DNA of 22,703 nucleotides from Reclinomonas americana ATCC 50394. Its lineage: Eukaryota; Jakobida; Jakobea; Jakobida. The notes under the pieces are model-generated. The model did not search any database, had not been told where the DNA came from, and saw only the letters and a list, made by a program, of their open reading frames with translations. The DNA is taken from contig PS015048.1 in assembly GCA_048213135.1 (NCBI GenBank), positions 68,889-91,591 on the forward strand, in the 5' to 3' direction. Position 1 is the first letter of the stretch. Every line of letters begins with the position of its first letter. This document shows, in pieces, positions 10,301 through 19,800 of this stretch. The translations under genes were made by a program, and so were the position numbers.

Positions 10301-10688
10301 TGTCTAGTGGAAGATATTCACTCGCAGATGTGCCTGACTTGATGAATTCCTAGTTCTCATCTGGCTTGCAATCGCCTTCTTCGGTCGTCCCCCGTTGAAC
10401 AATAACATCTCCAAGGTCATCAACTCGCTGCTTCCGGCGTATGCTCATCCGGTTGTGGATGTGGGTCAAGTGGAAATCCAGTGGCTGCTGTGGCTGGAGG
10501 TGGCCGCCGTTGGACCAATCTTCATCGCCTTAGTTGCTCACATAAAGCTCCGACGTCGCTACTCAATCAAGAGGGCCTATGCTGCAGCGTGGAGCCATAT
10601 TTCGGAGATCTTTCACGGTCACGCCGTGGCGAACAGGGACAACAATAACAACAACGGCAACGGCAATGGCAACGACGACCGCGTCTGA
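7376..10688 (+). CDS. unknown protein with Pro/Ala repeats and four C-terminal membrane segments
   Basis: I do not recognise this gene. A 14-exon chain is consistent in phase throughout and gives 682 residues: 7376-7406, 7650-7678, 7745-7875, 7992-8114, 8199-8451, 8529-9054, 9134-9245, 9314-9370, 9411-9545, 9662-9774, 9934-10034, 10110-10172, 10247-10286, 10354-10688. The acidic N-terminus (DSSDEEEPED) is followed by a helical block (LMEFCQRETISWEEF, WLRFLLEKRERGMQ) and a Pro/Ala/Val repeat region encoded at 8670-8902. Four hydrophobic segments sit near residues 478-496, 504-520, 559-582 and 615-634, and the tail is Asn/Gly-rich. An integral membrane protein with a large soluble N-terminal region is inferred. 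The exon 8/9 intron (40 bp) and the exon 9/10 junction are least certain. The ATG lies 41 bases after the RecG stop. Base composition is visibly richer in A/T than in RecG. Confidence 0.6.
8670..8902 (+). repeat. degenerate Pro/Ala/Val coding repeats
   Basis: The unit encoding APMVAA(N/G)P(V/L)PGAD occurs near 8673-8711 and again near 8861-8900 with few base changes. Related ANPEPGAG and AADPEPVADD versions lie between. It forms a flexible linker-like part of the unknown membrane protein. Confidence 0.75.
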
Positions 10689-11385
10689 ATGTGCCGCGCA
10701 CGTGCTTCGAATTCGAGTGGGATCCGGAGGAGTGGGTGGAGGAACGTACTGCGGCCGGTGGCCATGATTGGGCAGGATTCATGATTATTCACTGGAACGC
10801 ATTGAGTGTGTGTTTGTATTCATGTGTACATATAGTGAACACAGCTGTACAGAGTTTGAGTTCCTGTATCTGTGGCCAAGCATTTTTCACTGCATGCTAG
10901 CACAGGCTGATATGTGGAGGCAGCGATGCCAACCAGAGGTGCGCAGATGGGCTGCGCAGTTGTGCATATGACCTACAATAGTGCGTACGCCGCAGCTGCT
11001 GCCGCAGCCTTCTTGTGGGCAGCTCGTTGATATTCACAAATTTCACTAGGGGGGCACGCGGTGAGAACACGGTTTGAAGGGCAATGGCAGCACCCCAACG
11101 AAACAATAAGTTTGGGTACAGTACCCCCGGAAGGGAAATTTCAGAAAGCAGAAAGAGAGGAGAGGGGAAAAGAAGGCAGGGGAAGGAGACAAGAGAGGAG
11201 AGATGCGTGTGAATGAAGACAAAAAAGACTTACCACACAGTTTGCTTCTGCGCAGCATGGGAGAAAAAACGGGAGTTAGAGACCGCCTCTTCCACCCATC
11301 GTTACCCCCATCAACACACACACACACACGCACACCAGGCAAAGAGAAAGGAGAAGAAGAAGAAGAACGCAACATGAGTTTGGGC
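10689..11385. other. intergenic region between two convergent genes; no clear gene
   Basis: About 700 bases lie between the stop of the membrane-protein gene (+) and the proposed Fanzor stop (-). It holds a perfect palindrome GGGTACAGTACCC (11114-11126), a purine-rich stretch (about 11135-11205) and a CA repeat (about 11312-11331). On the minus strand there are splice-like signals: a GTAAGC overlapping the Fanzor stop, a CTGCGCAG, a GTAAGT at 11234-11229 and a CCCCCCTAG at about 11047. These could mark extra 3' exons of the Fanzor transcript, ending in an Ala-rich frame that stops at 10973. A plus-strand frame at 10691-10900 looks partly protein-like but has no supported exon link. Confidence 0.5.
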
Positions 11386-14333
11386 TTACTCCTTGGAAAA
11401 TGAGTTCAAGGGTCTCTTGGACCGCTTGTTTGAGTTGGATCGGCGCTTACTCGCCGATTGCGACCGCCCAGGTACAGATGGGGCACTCGAACCCTCACTG
11501 CGAACGACGGAAGGGAGACAGCAATGAGGACAGCCTCAACACAAAAGAGCACAATGCATGGGAGGGATCACATCCAGTGGCACGCACGGTTGCTGTTGGT
11601 GCTCGACAAGTGTTCCCGGTCGCGATGCAGCTGCAGATTGCAATTGAGCTCGACCAGTTCGAGCTGCAATCCTGGCCGATTGCCTCGTCCCTGCGGGCGG
11701 TGACGGCTCCACGACCTGCGCGAACACGTGTTGGAATGTACAAGAGAGGAATGAGAGCATTGAGAAGAGTACCTCCTCCTCCTCCTCCCCCTTCCACTCT
11801 CCGTCCTCCTCCTCCTCCTCCTCCACCACCTCCTCCTTCTTGTTCTTCCTCTTCTTCTTGGTCTTCTCCGACGTCGACTTCTTGGTCCGCTTCTTCTTCG
11901 GCTCTGTCTCCTCCTCGTCCTCCTGGTCCACCGTTGATCGGGGACGCTTGCAATTGGCGGGCAACTGCAGCGGCACACTCTGCAGCACCAAGCCGCTCAA
12001 CAGAATGTTCCATGCACCGCGAGCGTCACGGAACACCGTTTTGCCTTGCAGCGGGCACCCCTCAGTGTTGCACACGATCGTCTTGTCGCTCCCCACCTTC
12101 TTCCCTGTTCCGCAACCCGGGCAGTGCATAGTTGATCCCGCCTCCGAGAGTGATAGCACCACCAGCTCAACGAACGACGCATCCTGTTGAGATAGCACTC
12201 TCGTCTTGGCAGCCTGTGCATGCACAGACACGCGGAGAGAGAGAAAGAGAGTGAGTGAGACAGAAATCAAGTCAACTCAGTCCGTCAGCCGCTGATACAC
12301 GTACACACCAGTGATTCCGCTAGCCTCTTCACCACACCAAAGCCAGAGTATTGCATCTTGAGCACAGTGTCGCGTCCGATGCATCTGTCCTGCCACTCTT
12401 TGCGATAGTCGACCCACTGTCGTTTCTGCATCATGTGCGCCATCTCCTTTGAAAATGGTGGCAGAATGAGAACCGCATTGATAATGGCCGCTCTGCGTGG
12501 TTGATATGCACAAGTGAATGAGACACCACCGCTTGCAATCACCACACCATGCTCATGCACTCACTTGCGCACAAAGGAGACTGCGTTGTTGTAGGCAGCG
12601 GCCCGCAAACGGCGCGTGATGTTCGCCAGTCGCCGCTCAATCAACTTGCGTGCCCGCGCGTCCACAATGCGACCATACGACGCAAGCTTCCGCTGCAGCA
12701 CGGACTTTTGCTGGAGTAGCGGGAAAATGACACGTGCCGCCCAATCCTTTCCATGCTCGTCGATCGCCCAGTTCACGCCAGCACCTGTGCGCGTGACATG
12801 GCGTGAGAAATGGTGGAGAACGGGGAGGGGGAGGGAGGGGAGAGAGGAAAGGAGATGAGGGGAGAACAGCATGAAGAAGAAGAGGCCTAGGGGAGGTGAT
12901 AAGAGAGAGAGAGAGAGAAGAGAGGAGAGAGGAGAAGAGGGAAGAAATGAGAAGAAACGAAACGGAGGAAAGGCAAGGGAAGAGAAGAGGAAAGGAGAGA
13001 AGAGGAGAGATGAGCGGCGGAGTTAACAACAAGAAGAGAAAGATGAAGAAGAGATGGCGGAAAGAGAATAGAAAGAGAACGAAAGCGTATTAATAGATGA
13101 GAGAGAGAGTACGGAGGACAGGAGTGAACGATGAGAGGAAATGAGGAGAAGAAAAAGGGCGTCATTCATGCAGTCAATCCTGACACACGTACACACGCAA
13201 GAGAGCACAAAACTTCTCTGGTGCACACTCCCACATCCACTCTGCCTCCCCGCCCCATGAGAACAACATACCAACGGTTGCCACTGTGGCGAATCTCCGC
13301 ACACCATAGTCAACGCCCGACGCACAGAGCGTGAGTGCCTTCCAGATCGCTGAACCCACGTCGCACGCTTGATGGCTACCGCCGCACCGGTGAGGCGGCG
13401 ATCCACACACCAAACACCGCGATACGTTGCCTTTAGCGTCGACAAAAAACGCAAAGCACATTTCATCGCTGTCAGATGCATCGGCCTCCACCGCCGGCTC
13501 CGCATCGCCGCCACCTCCACCTCCACTTCCACTTCCACTTCCGCTGCCCTGGTCATCTCCACGTGCACCTCCACCTCCACCTCTACCTCCTGCACCACCA
13601 CCGCTGTGAATGTCGGGTGGTTTCGCGCGCCTCCGTTTGCGACATCGTCCCTTGTGGCGTGCACGCCGCCGCACTTTCGGCTGTGCTGCGTTCATCGACG
13701 AGCGGAGATTCGCCAGAACAGAAAGAAGTGTTCGCCGGGCCTTTCGCGATTCTGCACGCATGCATCAGCACATCTGATCAGTGAAACAAGTTGTCCCACA
13801 CGACGTCAAGCTCACCATGCATTCGCTGCTGCCGTCGCGCAGCATAGTAATGCTGCTTCCACGTAAGCTGGTCGCCGCGACGGGGGGCATCTGGATATGA
13901 CGAGGCATGGGCGCAGCCACTTGCAAAGGCGACACCGACGTCACCGCCACCGGCACCGCGTCGATCGGCCTCTGTGCGCGGAACTTGGACGAACCGCGTC
14001 GCGCAGTCGAGGATGCCACCGACCAAGTGTGCCATGGCGCCGATTGCATCGCCGGCGACTGTGCACACCCATGCAACACGACATATGCATGAGTTTCGCA
14101 ACAGAGAGATAAAGAGAGAGAGAGAGAGAGAGATTGTTGGTCACCTTCGCCGAGAATCCCATCGGCATCCATTGCCACGCCATCGTGCATCTTGTCAGTG
14201 CGACCCCACATTAACAGCGTAGAACGTTCACTCTCGAGGGCATCTGCAATCGCGGCATTGGATGAGCACAGAGACAGAGGGGAGGGAGAGCGAGAGAGAG
14301 GACATGGAGAAGACAAAATGACAACAAGAGTGT

Positions 14334-14383
<50 letters not shown>

Positions 14384-15490
14384 GAGCGAGAGCAAGAGAG
14401 AGAGAGAGAGCGCAACTGTTGATCCTGGTTGTTGTGGAGTTATACTCCTCAAGACGAATAACGGCAGTTTTGATAGCCGCAAACGACCGCAGGTCCCAGC
14501 GATGGGGATTGCGTTCCAGCAATGTCCGCATCCGCTCGGGCTCCAACGCAGCCTTCCGCAGCGCCAGATCCAACAACCGAAAACTGTCGCGCTCACCGTC
14601 GTCGCTGTCGAAACGGAACGGCAACTCGCCGAGTTGTGACTGAAGCACGTTGACCGGTAGGGTGGACAACACGCCCACGATGCGATGCATCGCGCCGATG
14701 ATGGTTGTTGACGATGCGAGGAACCCTGCTGGAATCGCTTGCCGCAGCTGCGCGACAGCAAACTGAACCGGCCACGACTCCGCTGCCCTCGGCGCTTGTT
14801 GCGACGAACTGGCGGCCGAGGTTGCGGCACCCCGTTCATCGCCATCGTCCGCCTCCATCTCCTCGGTTGCGCGATTAGCTGCCCAGGACCGGTACCGCAA
14901 TTCCTCGACAAGAATGCGGACGGCCTCGTCGACGACGTTGCGCGCGTATTGGAGAACCGTGGCATGGTATGCCGACACACGGGCGCGACACGAAGTTGCA
15001 GCAGGCGACTGGCCCTTCTGTGCGTCTCGCATCGCACACGCCATGTCCAGACGGTAGGTGTTCGACTCTCGCACTACAATGTCGTAATGAGAGGAGAACG
15101 ACGATCTGCTGAGTTGCTCCAGAACATCGCGATGATCGTCACTCGCGCCCTCCTGGATCACTTCTGTCGCCAACGCACGCGCACACGCCAGGACCTTGTA
15201 GGTGACAAGCAAAGGGTCTCGCAGCAGCGCTGTCGCGCTGTGTTCACAGAAGCCGGATCGTCCAAGTGCATCCAGCGTCGTCAAGTATTGCTGCACCGTC
15301 CAGTCCGCAGCCTCCGGATGTGAGCGCGGCAACAGGTGCTCGCGAACAATCGGGTTCCACAGCGGCGAGTCCATCAATTGCAACTCAAGAGTGGGCGGCG
15401 GCGAGCCCGGCGGCCGCTCTCGCAATTCACGCTCCAAGGCCGACGCAACAGGAGTGGCCTGTGCCAGTGGTATCGCTTGTTTCTCGACAG
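11386..15490 (-). CDS. Fanzor: eukaryotic TnpB-like RuvC nuclease, 5' end uncertain
   Basis: Exon chain: 15490-14417, 14243-14145, 14058-13816, 13751-13272, 12784-12565, 12492-12309, 12213-11773, 11715-11588, 11497-11386; 992 visible residues. From exon 2 to the zinc-ribbon exon every junction is phase-consistent. RuvC-I reads SGVDYGVRRFATVATVG (Asp codon 13311-13309). The RuvC-II strand is VLILPPFSKEM. The zinc ribbon is CPGCG..C....C (12123-12055), followed by RuvC-III FRDARGAWNIL (Asp codon 12027-12025). This ribbon plus RDxxxxxN pattern defines TnpB/Fanzor proteins, RNA-guided DNA nucleases carried by mobile elements. The long N-terminal part (about 450 residues) is helical and unfamiliar. 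The tail has a KKKRTKKSTSEK nuclear-import-like cluster beside Glu runs. The first in-frame ATG is at 15374; upstream coding or a 5' exon is possible. The first donor (GTTGCG, 14416) and the last two junctions are tentative; without the last intron, translation stops at 11536. Confidence 0.87.
12808..13155 (+). repeat. polypurine (GGAGA-rich) tract in a Fanzor intron
   Basis: About 350 bases of the plus strand are almost all A and G, built from GGAGAG, GAAGAG and (GA)n pieces. They lie within the 487-bp intron 13271-12785, several times longer than its neighbours. On the transcribed strand it is a polypyrimidine tract. Confidence 0.85.
14335..14375 (+). repeat. (GA)n microsatellite in Fanzor intron 1
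   Basis: A run of about 20 GA units lies in the 173-bp intron 14416-14244. A second GA run (14113-14132) sits in the next intron. Both read as CT on the gene strand. Confidence 0.9.
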
Positions 15491-15510
15491 NNNNNNNNNN
15501 NNNNNNNNNN

Positions 15511-16878
15511 GGCGAGTGGCAATGCCTCATCCACCGACGACGACGCCGACGACGACGACGATTCGGCATCAGAAGACAATCGCGACGAGCTGGTTCCAAA
15601 GTCTGACAAGGCAGAGACAATGGCGGCCGATGCGACGGCTTTGGTGGAGGAACAAGATCAAGATGACCTGCAGGCGGATCTTGAGGCCGACATCAGTGAC
15701 GAGGAGACCGACCGAGATGGTGCGTGAACACGCATGTTAGCTGGCAGTCGACAGTCGTTCTAGATCTGAAAACCTCCTCACCTTGCGCAATTGCGCAGAT
15801 GCGAGTGTTGTCGGAGATGGCCGGCTGTACGTCGCTGAATGTGATCAGCTGGCGAGAATCCACAAGCTGCGACACCGATTGTGTCCCTCTCTCGTCGATG
15901 TGGTGCGATCTGTTGTTCAACGGTTGCCCGTGCGTGACGACGCTCCCAAGCTTAATCAAGAGGAGAAGGGAAAACAAGCATCCGGATCCACTACAGTGTC
16001 GGCCGTGGATGCGATTGCCAACATCGCCGGCATCGTGGCGAACGCGCTGGAGACTCAATTGAAGGAGGCTGCCACACGCTTGACGGTTGAAGCTGCCGCC
16101 GCCGTCGACGACGTGCCTGTGGAACGGATCGTGGAACAATTCGACTGGCTTCTGATCCAAAATCTCGTTGCGGCAGCACCTTTGGTGACAGAAGCGGGTG
16201 CGCATGCCATGAGTGCTGGCAGTCACGGTACCGGTCGCGACATGGATGTCGATTGTGAATCGGATGCACCAAGATCACCTTCACCCTCGGCCTCGGCCTC
16301 TGAATCGCACATGGAATGCGACGGCGATGACGACAGCGGCAGTGGCGCGGCCGGCGACGACGACGCAATGGAGGAGGAGGAGGCCCATGAGGAGGAGGAG
16401 GAGGAGGAGGAGAAGGAGGAGGAGGTGGTGGTGGTGGAGGAGGGTGCCGGTGCCGCTGACGACGGTGATAGCGCAGCCATGGCCAGTAGCGCAGCTGGCC
16501 ATGGCGCTGGTGTGGTCGAAGCGCCAGCAGCTGCGGTGGTGGCACCACAAAAAGGCGACAATGTCACTCTTGCAGCAAAGCGAGGTACGAGCAACATGTT
16601 AACTGCAGAGATGAGATGAATGATGCACTCACTGTCTCGTGTCTCGCAGTGGAACGCGCATGTGCTTCTGCTGCGCAGGTGCTGCTTTCTCTCGAGTGTT
16701 CCAGTCGAGCATGCGCGAGACACGCTGTCGCCTCCTCACTCATGCGAGCGACNNNNNNNNNNNNNNNNNNNNNNNNNNNNNNNNNNNNNNNNNNNNNNNN
16801 NNNNNNNNNNNNNNNNNNNNNNNNNNNNNNNNNNNNNNNNNNNNNNNACTTTCAACGAGCCGACAAAAGATTCTATGA
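15511..16878 (+). CDS. unknown acidic protein, 5' end lost at a gap
   Basis: The visible exons are 15511-15719, 15799-16584 and 16650 to the stop at 16876-16878, with the 95-N run 16753-16847 closed in frame; 375 residues. The introns are 79 and 65 bp with good signals. The sequence opens Asp-rich (STDDDADDDDD), has a likely folded helical part (DGRLYVAECDQLARIHKLRH..LVDVVRSVVQRLP) and an Ala-rich helix (VDAIANIAGIVANALETQL), then a Ser/Asp/Glu region with a GGA-repeat-encoded Glu run, and ends with a Cys-containing helix and SRQKIL. I recognise no family. It may be nuclear, judged only from its acidity. The first in-frame ATG is at 15620, but the Asp-rich part before it looks coding. Just left of the N run a TCTCGACAG could be the acceptor of this exon. 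Confidence 0.55.
16371..16434 (+). repeat. (GGA)n coding microsatellite
   Basis: GGA triplets, slightly interrupted, encode a Glu run (EEEEE) followed by a short Val run in the acidic unknown protein. Length variation between alleles is likely. Confidence 0.85.
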
Positions 16879-19800
16879 TATCATGAGCGATCGAGTGCAC
16901 GGCATGAGTGAGATGCATTCACCAAGAACGACATGGAACTGGCTTGTTGCGCAACTCAGTCTGTCAAATGACTCATCGAGGGCCCTGCAAGCAGAGGTCA
17001 AGCACGACAGCAACCGGTCGGACGAGAATGCTGCTGCAGCTGCGTTCGCACTCTGCTGCAATTGCAAGTCACGTTCTTGTGTGTGGATGGCTGACCNNNN
17101 NNNNNNNNNNNNNNNNNNNNNNNNNNNNNNNNNNNNNNNNNNNNNNNNNNNNNNNNNNNNNNNNNNNNNNNNNNNNNNNNNNNNNNNNNNNNNNNNNNNN
17201 ATGATAGAGAGTGTGAGCGGCGATGTCGTCGTGCAAAAGAAACATGCAAACTCATCAACAAACCATTGAAGATGTCCTGTGCCACGAATGCTCGCTGGAC
17301 GCACTCAAAAAACGCGTCTCGCAACGACACAAGCACACTCGTNNNNNNNNNNNNNNNNNNNNGACCTTCGTCAATGTCTCCGAATCGGGCGCCTTGCCTA
17401 ACAGCGAATCGAGGAGATGGGTTGCGGCTTCCTGAGCAATGGTGAGCTCGGACTCATCGTCAGAGGTCCAGGGAATAGCGAGAATGTCGGTGACAGCAAT
17501 GTCGAACGCTGTACAAAGAGAGTGAATGCATGCAAAAGTGGATACTCAACCAAACTTGTCGACGCGACATTACTTACCTACTCTCGCTGTTTCGTCCTCC
17601 TCCTGCAGCTGTTCCTCCTCCTCCTCCTCTTGTGCCTCCTCTTGCTCCTCCTCCTCTTCTTCCTCTCCATCATCTTCTTCCTCTCCATCTTGCTCCTCCT
17701 CTTCTGCAGCTTGTGCTACAGCAACCATGCACAGACAAGTCAAGGAGGAAAAGCTTGTGAGCACGACACCAAACCTGCATGACAACAGCAGCGCTGCTTG
17801 CGACTCACCCCCTGCAGCTGCCCGCACGCGTCGGCGGCGCGTTGGAGCACAGATAATGCACAAGTGCAACCACCGATTCAACACGGTCACTTCCTCGAGT
17901 TGGCAACATCCCGGCCTCGCGCTCGCCGACTGATCCGCGGGCAGCAGGACCAGAGAACTGTTCGACAAGCTCGTCAAAGGGTGGTCGAACGCCAAAGCCG
18001 ACCATGAACGCGTCCAATTCTGCGGCATACACGGCAGCTCGCTCTTCGGCAGCGACACCACCGCTTCCGCCATGTCGACGACGAATGGTGAGGCACTGAA
18101 GGTACCGCACGAATCGCGTCCACACTTGCTGAGCGTCACAAGTTGCGTTAAAGGTCGGATGAATCGTATTCTGAATCGCACAACATGCACAGTCAGTCAC
18201 AATACCCCAACGTGCAAGAACGAGACGCAACAGCAACCGACCAGCAGATCGCGCTCAACATCGTGCAAATCCTGTTCTCCGAGCAGAATGAGCACTTGAG
18301 TTAGAGGCGGTCGGCTCTCGGCGTTGCCGTCTTTGTCGCCAGCAGCGACGGGGGCGGGGGCGGCAGCAGTGGCGGCGACAGCAGGGGCGGCAGCAGTGGA
18401 TGCGACAGCAGCTGCCGAGTCGACATGTACGTCGGTAACGCGAAGTTCCGAATTCACGCTCTTCTGCTTCTTCGCGCCTTTCAGCTTCTTCGCCTTAATT
18501 CGCACAGTTGGCGGCGTGCCGCGCTCGGCACCGCGTGCGACTGCGCGCCCCTGCGTGTGTTCGGCACCAAGCGATGACTGCGAAATACTATTGGAGAACA
18601 CTCGCACGCCATGTAGATGTGCGTTGGAGACACTGCACAACACAACAGAAAACAGTGAGAAATCAAAACCGTACGCGTTCAATGCACTGCATTGTAGTAC
18701 GCAACAGCAGCCTGCCATTGTCACCAATGTGGAGAGCGACAAGGAGGTAGCGACCACGGCTATTCCTCGCGAGGAAATGCGCCGCGTCAGCCCCACCATC
18801 GAACACGAAGCCACCTTGTGTGATGCTGTTCATGGAATGCACAGTCAGACTCTCCACAGCGTGAAGAGCACACATCGACGCATCACGATCCCCTCGCGCA
18901 CCGCACAGAATCGTCGGTGCCGCTCTTTCCGTGGCCGGGAGAGAACGTGACTGCTTTCTCATCAATACGTATTTTCACGCGCCGCGGAGTGCTGGAAAAA
19001 TTAGTGAGCCCGACTGATACACTGTGTGTGTCAAGTTGGTGAGAATGGTGCAAATGGAAATGCGCTAGCGCTAACCAAGCGTACCCCTTCGATCCTTTCT
19101 TCTTGTTTCGCGCGTTGGTTGCGGCTGTCTTGGCAGCAGCACGGCATTCCATGCCAATTGCAAGCTGCTCGAGCATTTGTTTTATACCCGTCGGTGTGAT
19201 CTTCGCGACCGCGAGAGGCGACTCGCTGCACAGAAAAATGCATGCAGAAGAGTTGGACAATGCAAGAAAGCCACAAACACTCTCTCACGCTCTTCTCATC
19301 CTCTTCCCAGGCATGCAGCAGAGAGTAAATGTTGACATTCAGAAGCGTGGTTGTAGAGAACAAAACAAAGTGACGAGAGGGAGAGGGAGAGAGATAGAGA
19401 GGGAGAGGGAGGAGCGAGAGGAAGGGAGGTGTATGATAGAGGCGCTGGCCGGCATGGAGGGAGAACAAAAAACAAAGTGACGCGTCGACGGGAGAGAGAG
19501 AGAAAGAACAGAGAGGGAAAATAATACAATGGACGCTTGAGATATATATCGATAAGAGGAGCTAAGCGAGAGAGAGAGAGAGAGAGAGAGAAANNNNNNN
19601 NNNNNNNNNNNNNNNNNNNNNNNNNNNNNNNNNNNNNNNNNNNNNNNNNNNNNNNNNNNNNNNNNNNNNNNNNNNNNNNNNNNNNNNNNNNNNNTCGTCC
19701 TCTGAGCTGCGATTCTGCCATCCCTCTCGTGTCACCACTTGCCTCTCATCTCCACCCCTCCCGCCTCTAGAATGATGCGTACCTCAAGTCGTCGACGTCG

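Noticed and set aside
9797-10342. A 181-residue open frame on the plus strand
   Set aside because: It crosses several GT..AG introns of 67-75 bp and is Cys/His-rich like a shadow frame; the spliced chain gives coherent membrane segments instead.
10691-10900. Plus-strand frame with FEFEWDPEEWVEERT
   Set aside because: It looks protein-like, but no acceptor precedes it in frame and the upstream gene already ends at 10688. Left as unexplained.
14100-14420. GA repeats as telomeric or CRISPR-like arrays
   Set aside because: They are plain dinucleotide microsatellites inside introns, without spacers or a telomere unit.
15427-15609. Minus-strand Ser-rich frame opposite the Asp-rich start of the acidic gene
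   Set aside because: A Ser run is what the reverse strand of GAC/GAT repeats gives; the plus frame continues through matched introns, the minus one does not.
18663-18965. A separate small minus-strand gene starting near 18948 (MRKQSRSLPATERAA...)
   Set aside because: The exon pair 18991-18902 and 18825-18688 with a 76-bp intron keeps the frame of the surrounding large gene and explains the same bases better.
18690-18990. Possible PARP-like catalytic fold (GGFVFDGGADAAHFLA)
   Set aside because: The resemblance to the PARP GKGIYFA segment is only superficial; no HG-motif partner is found at the expected spacing.
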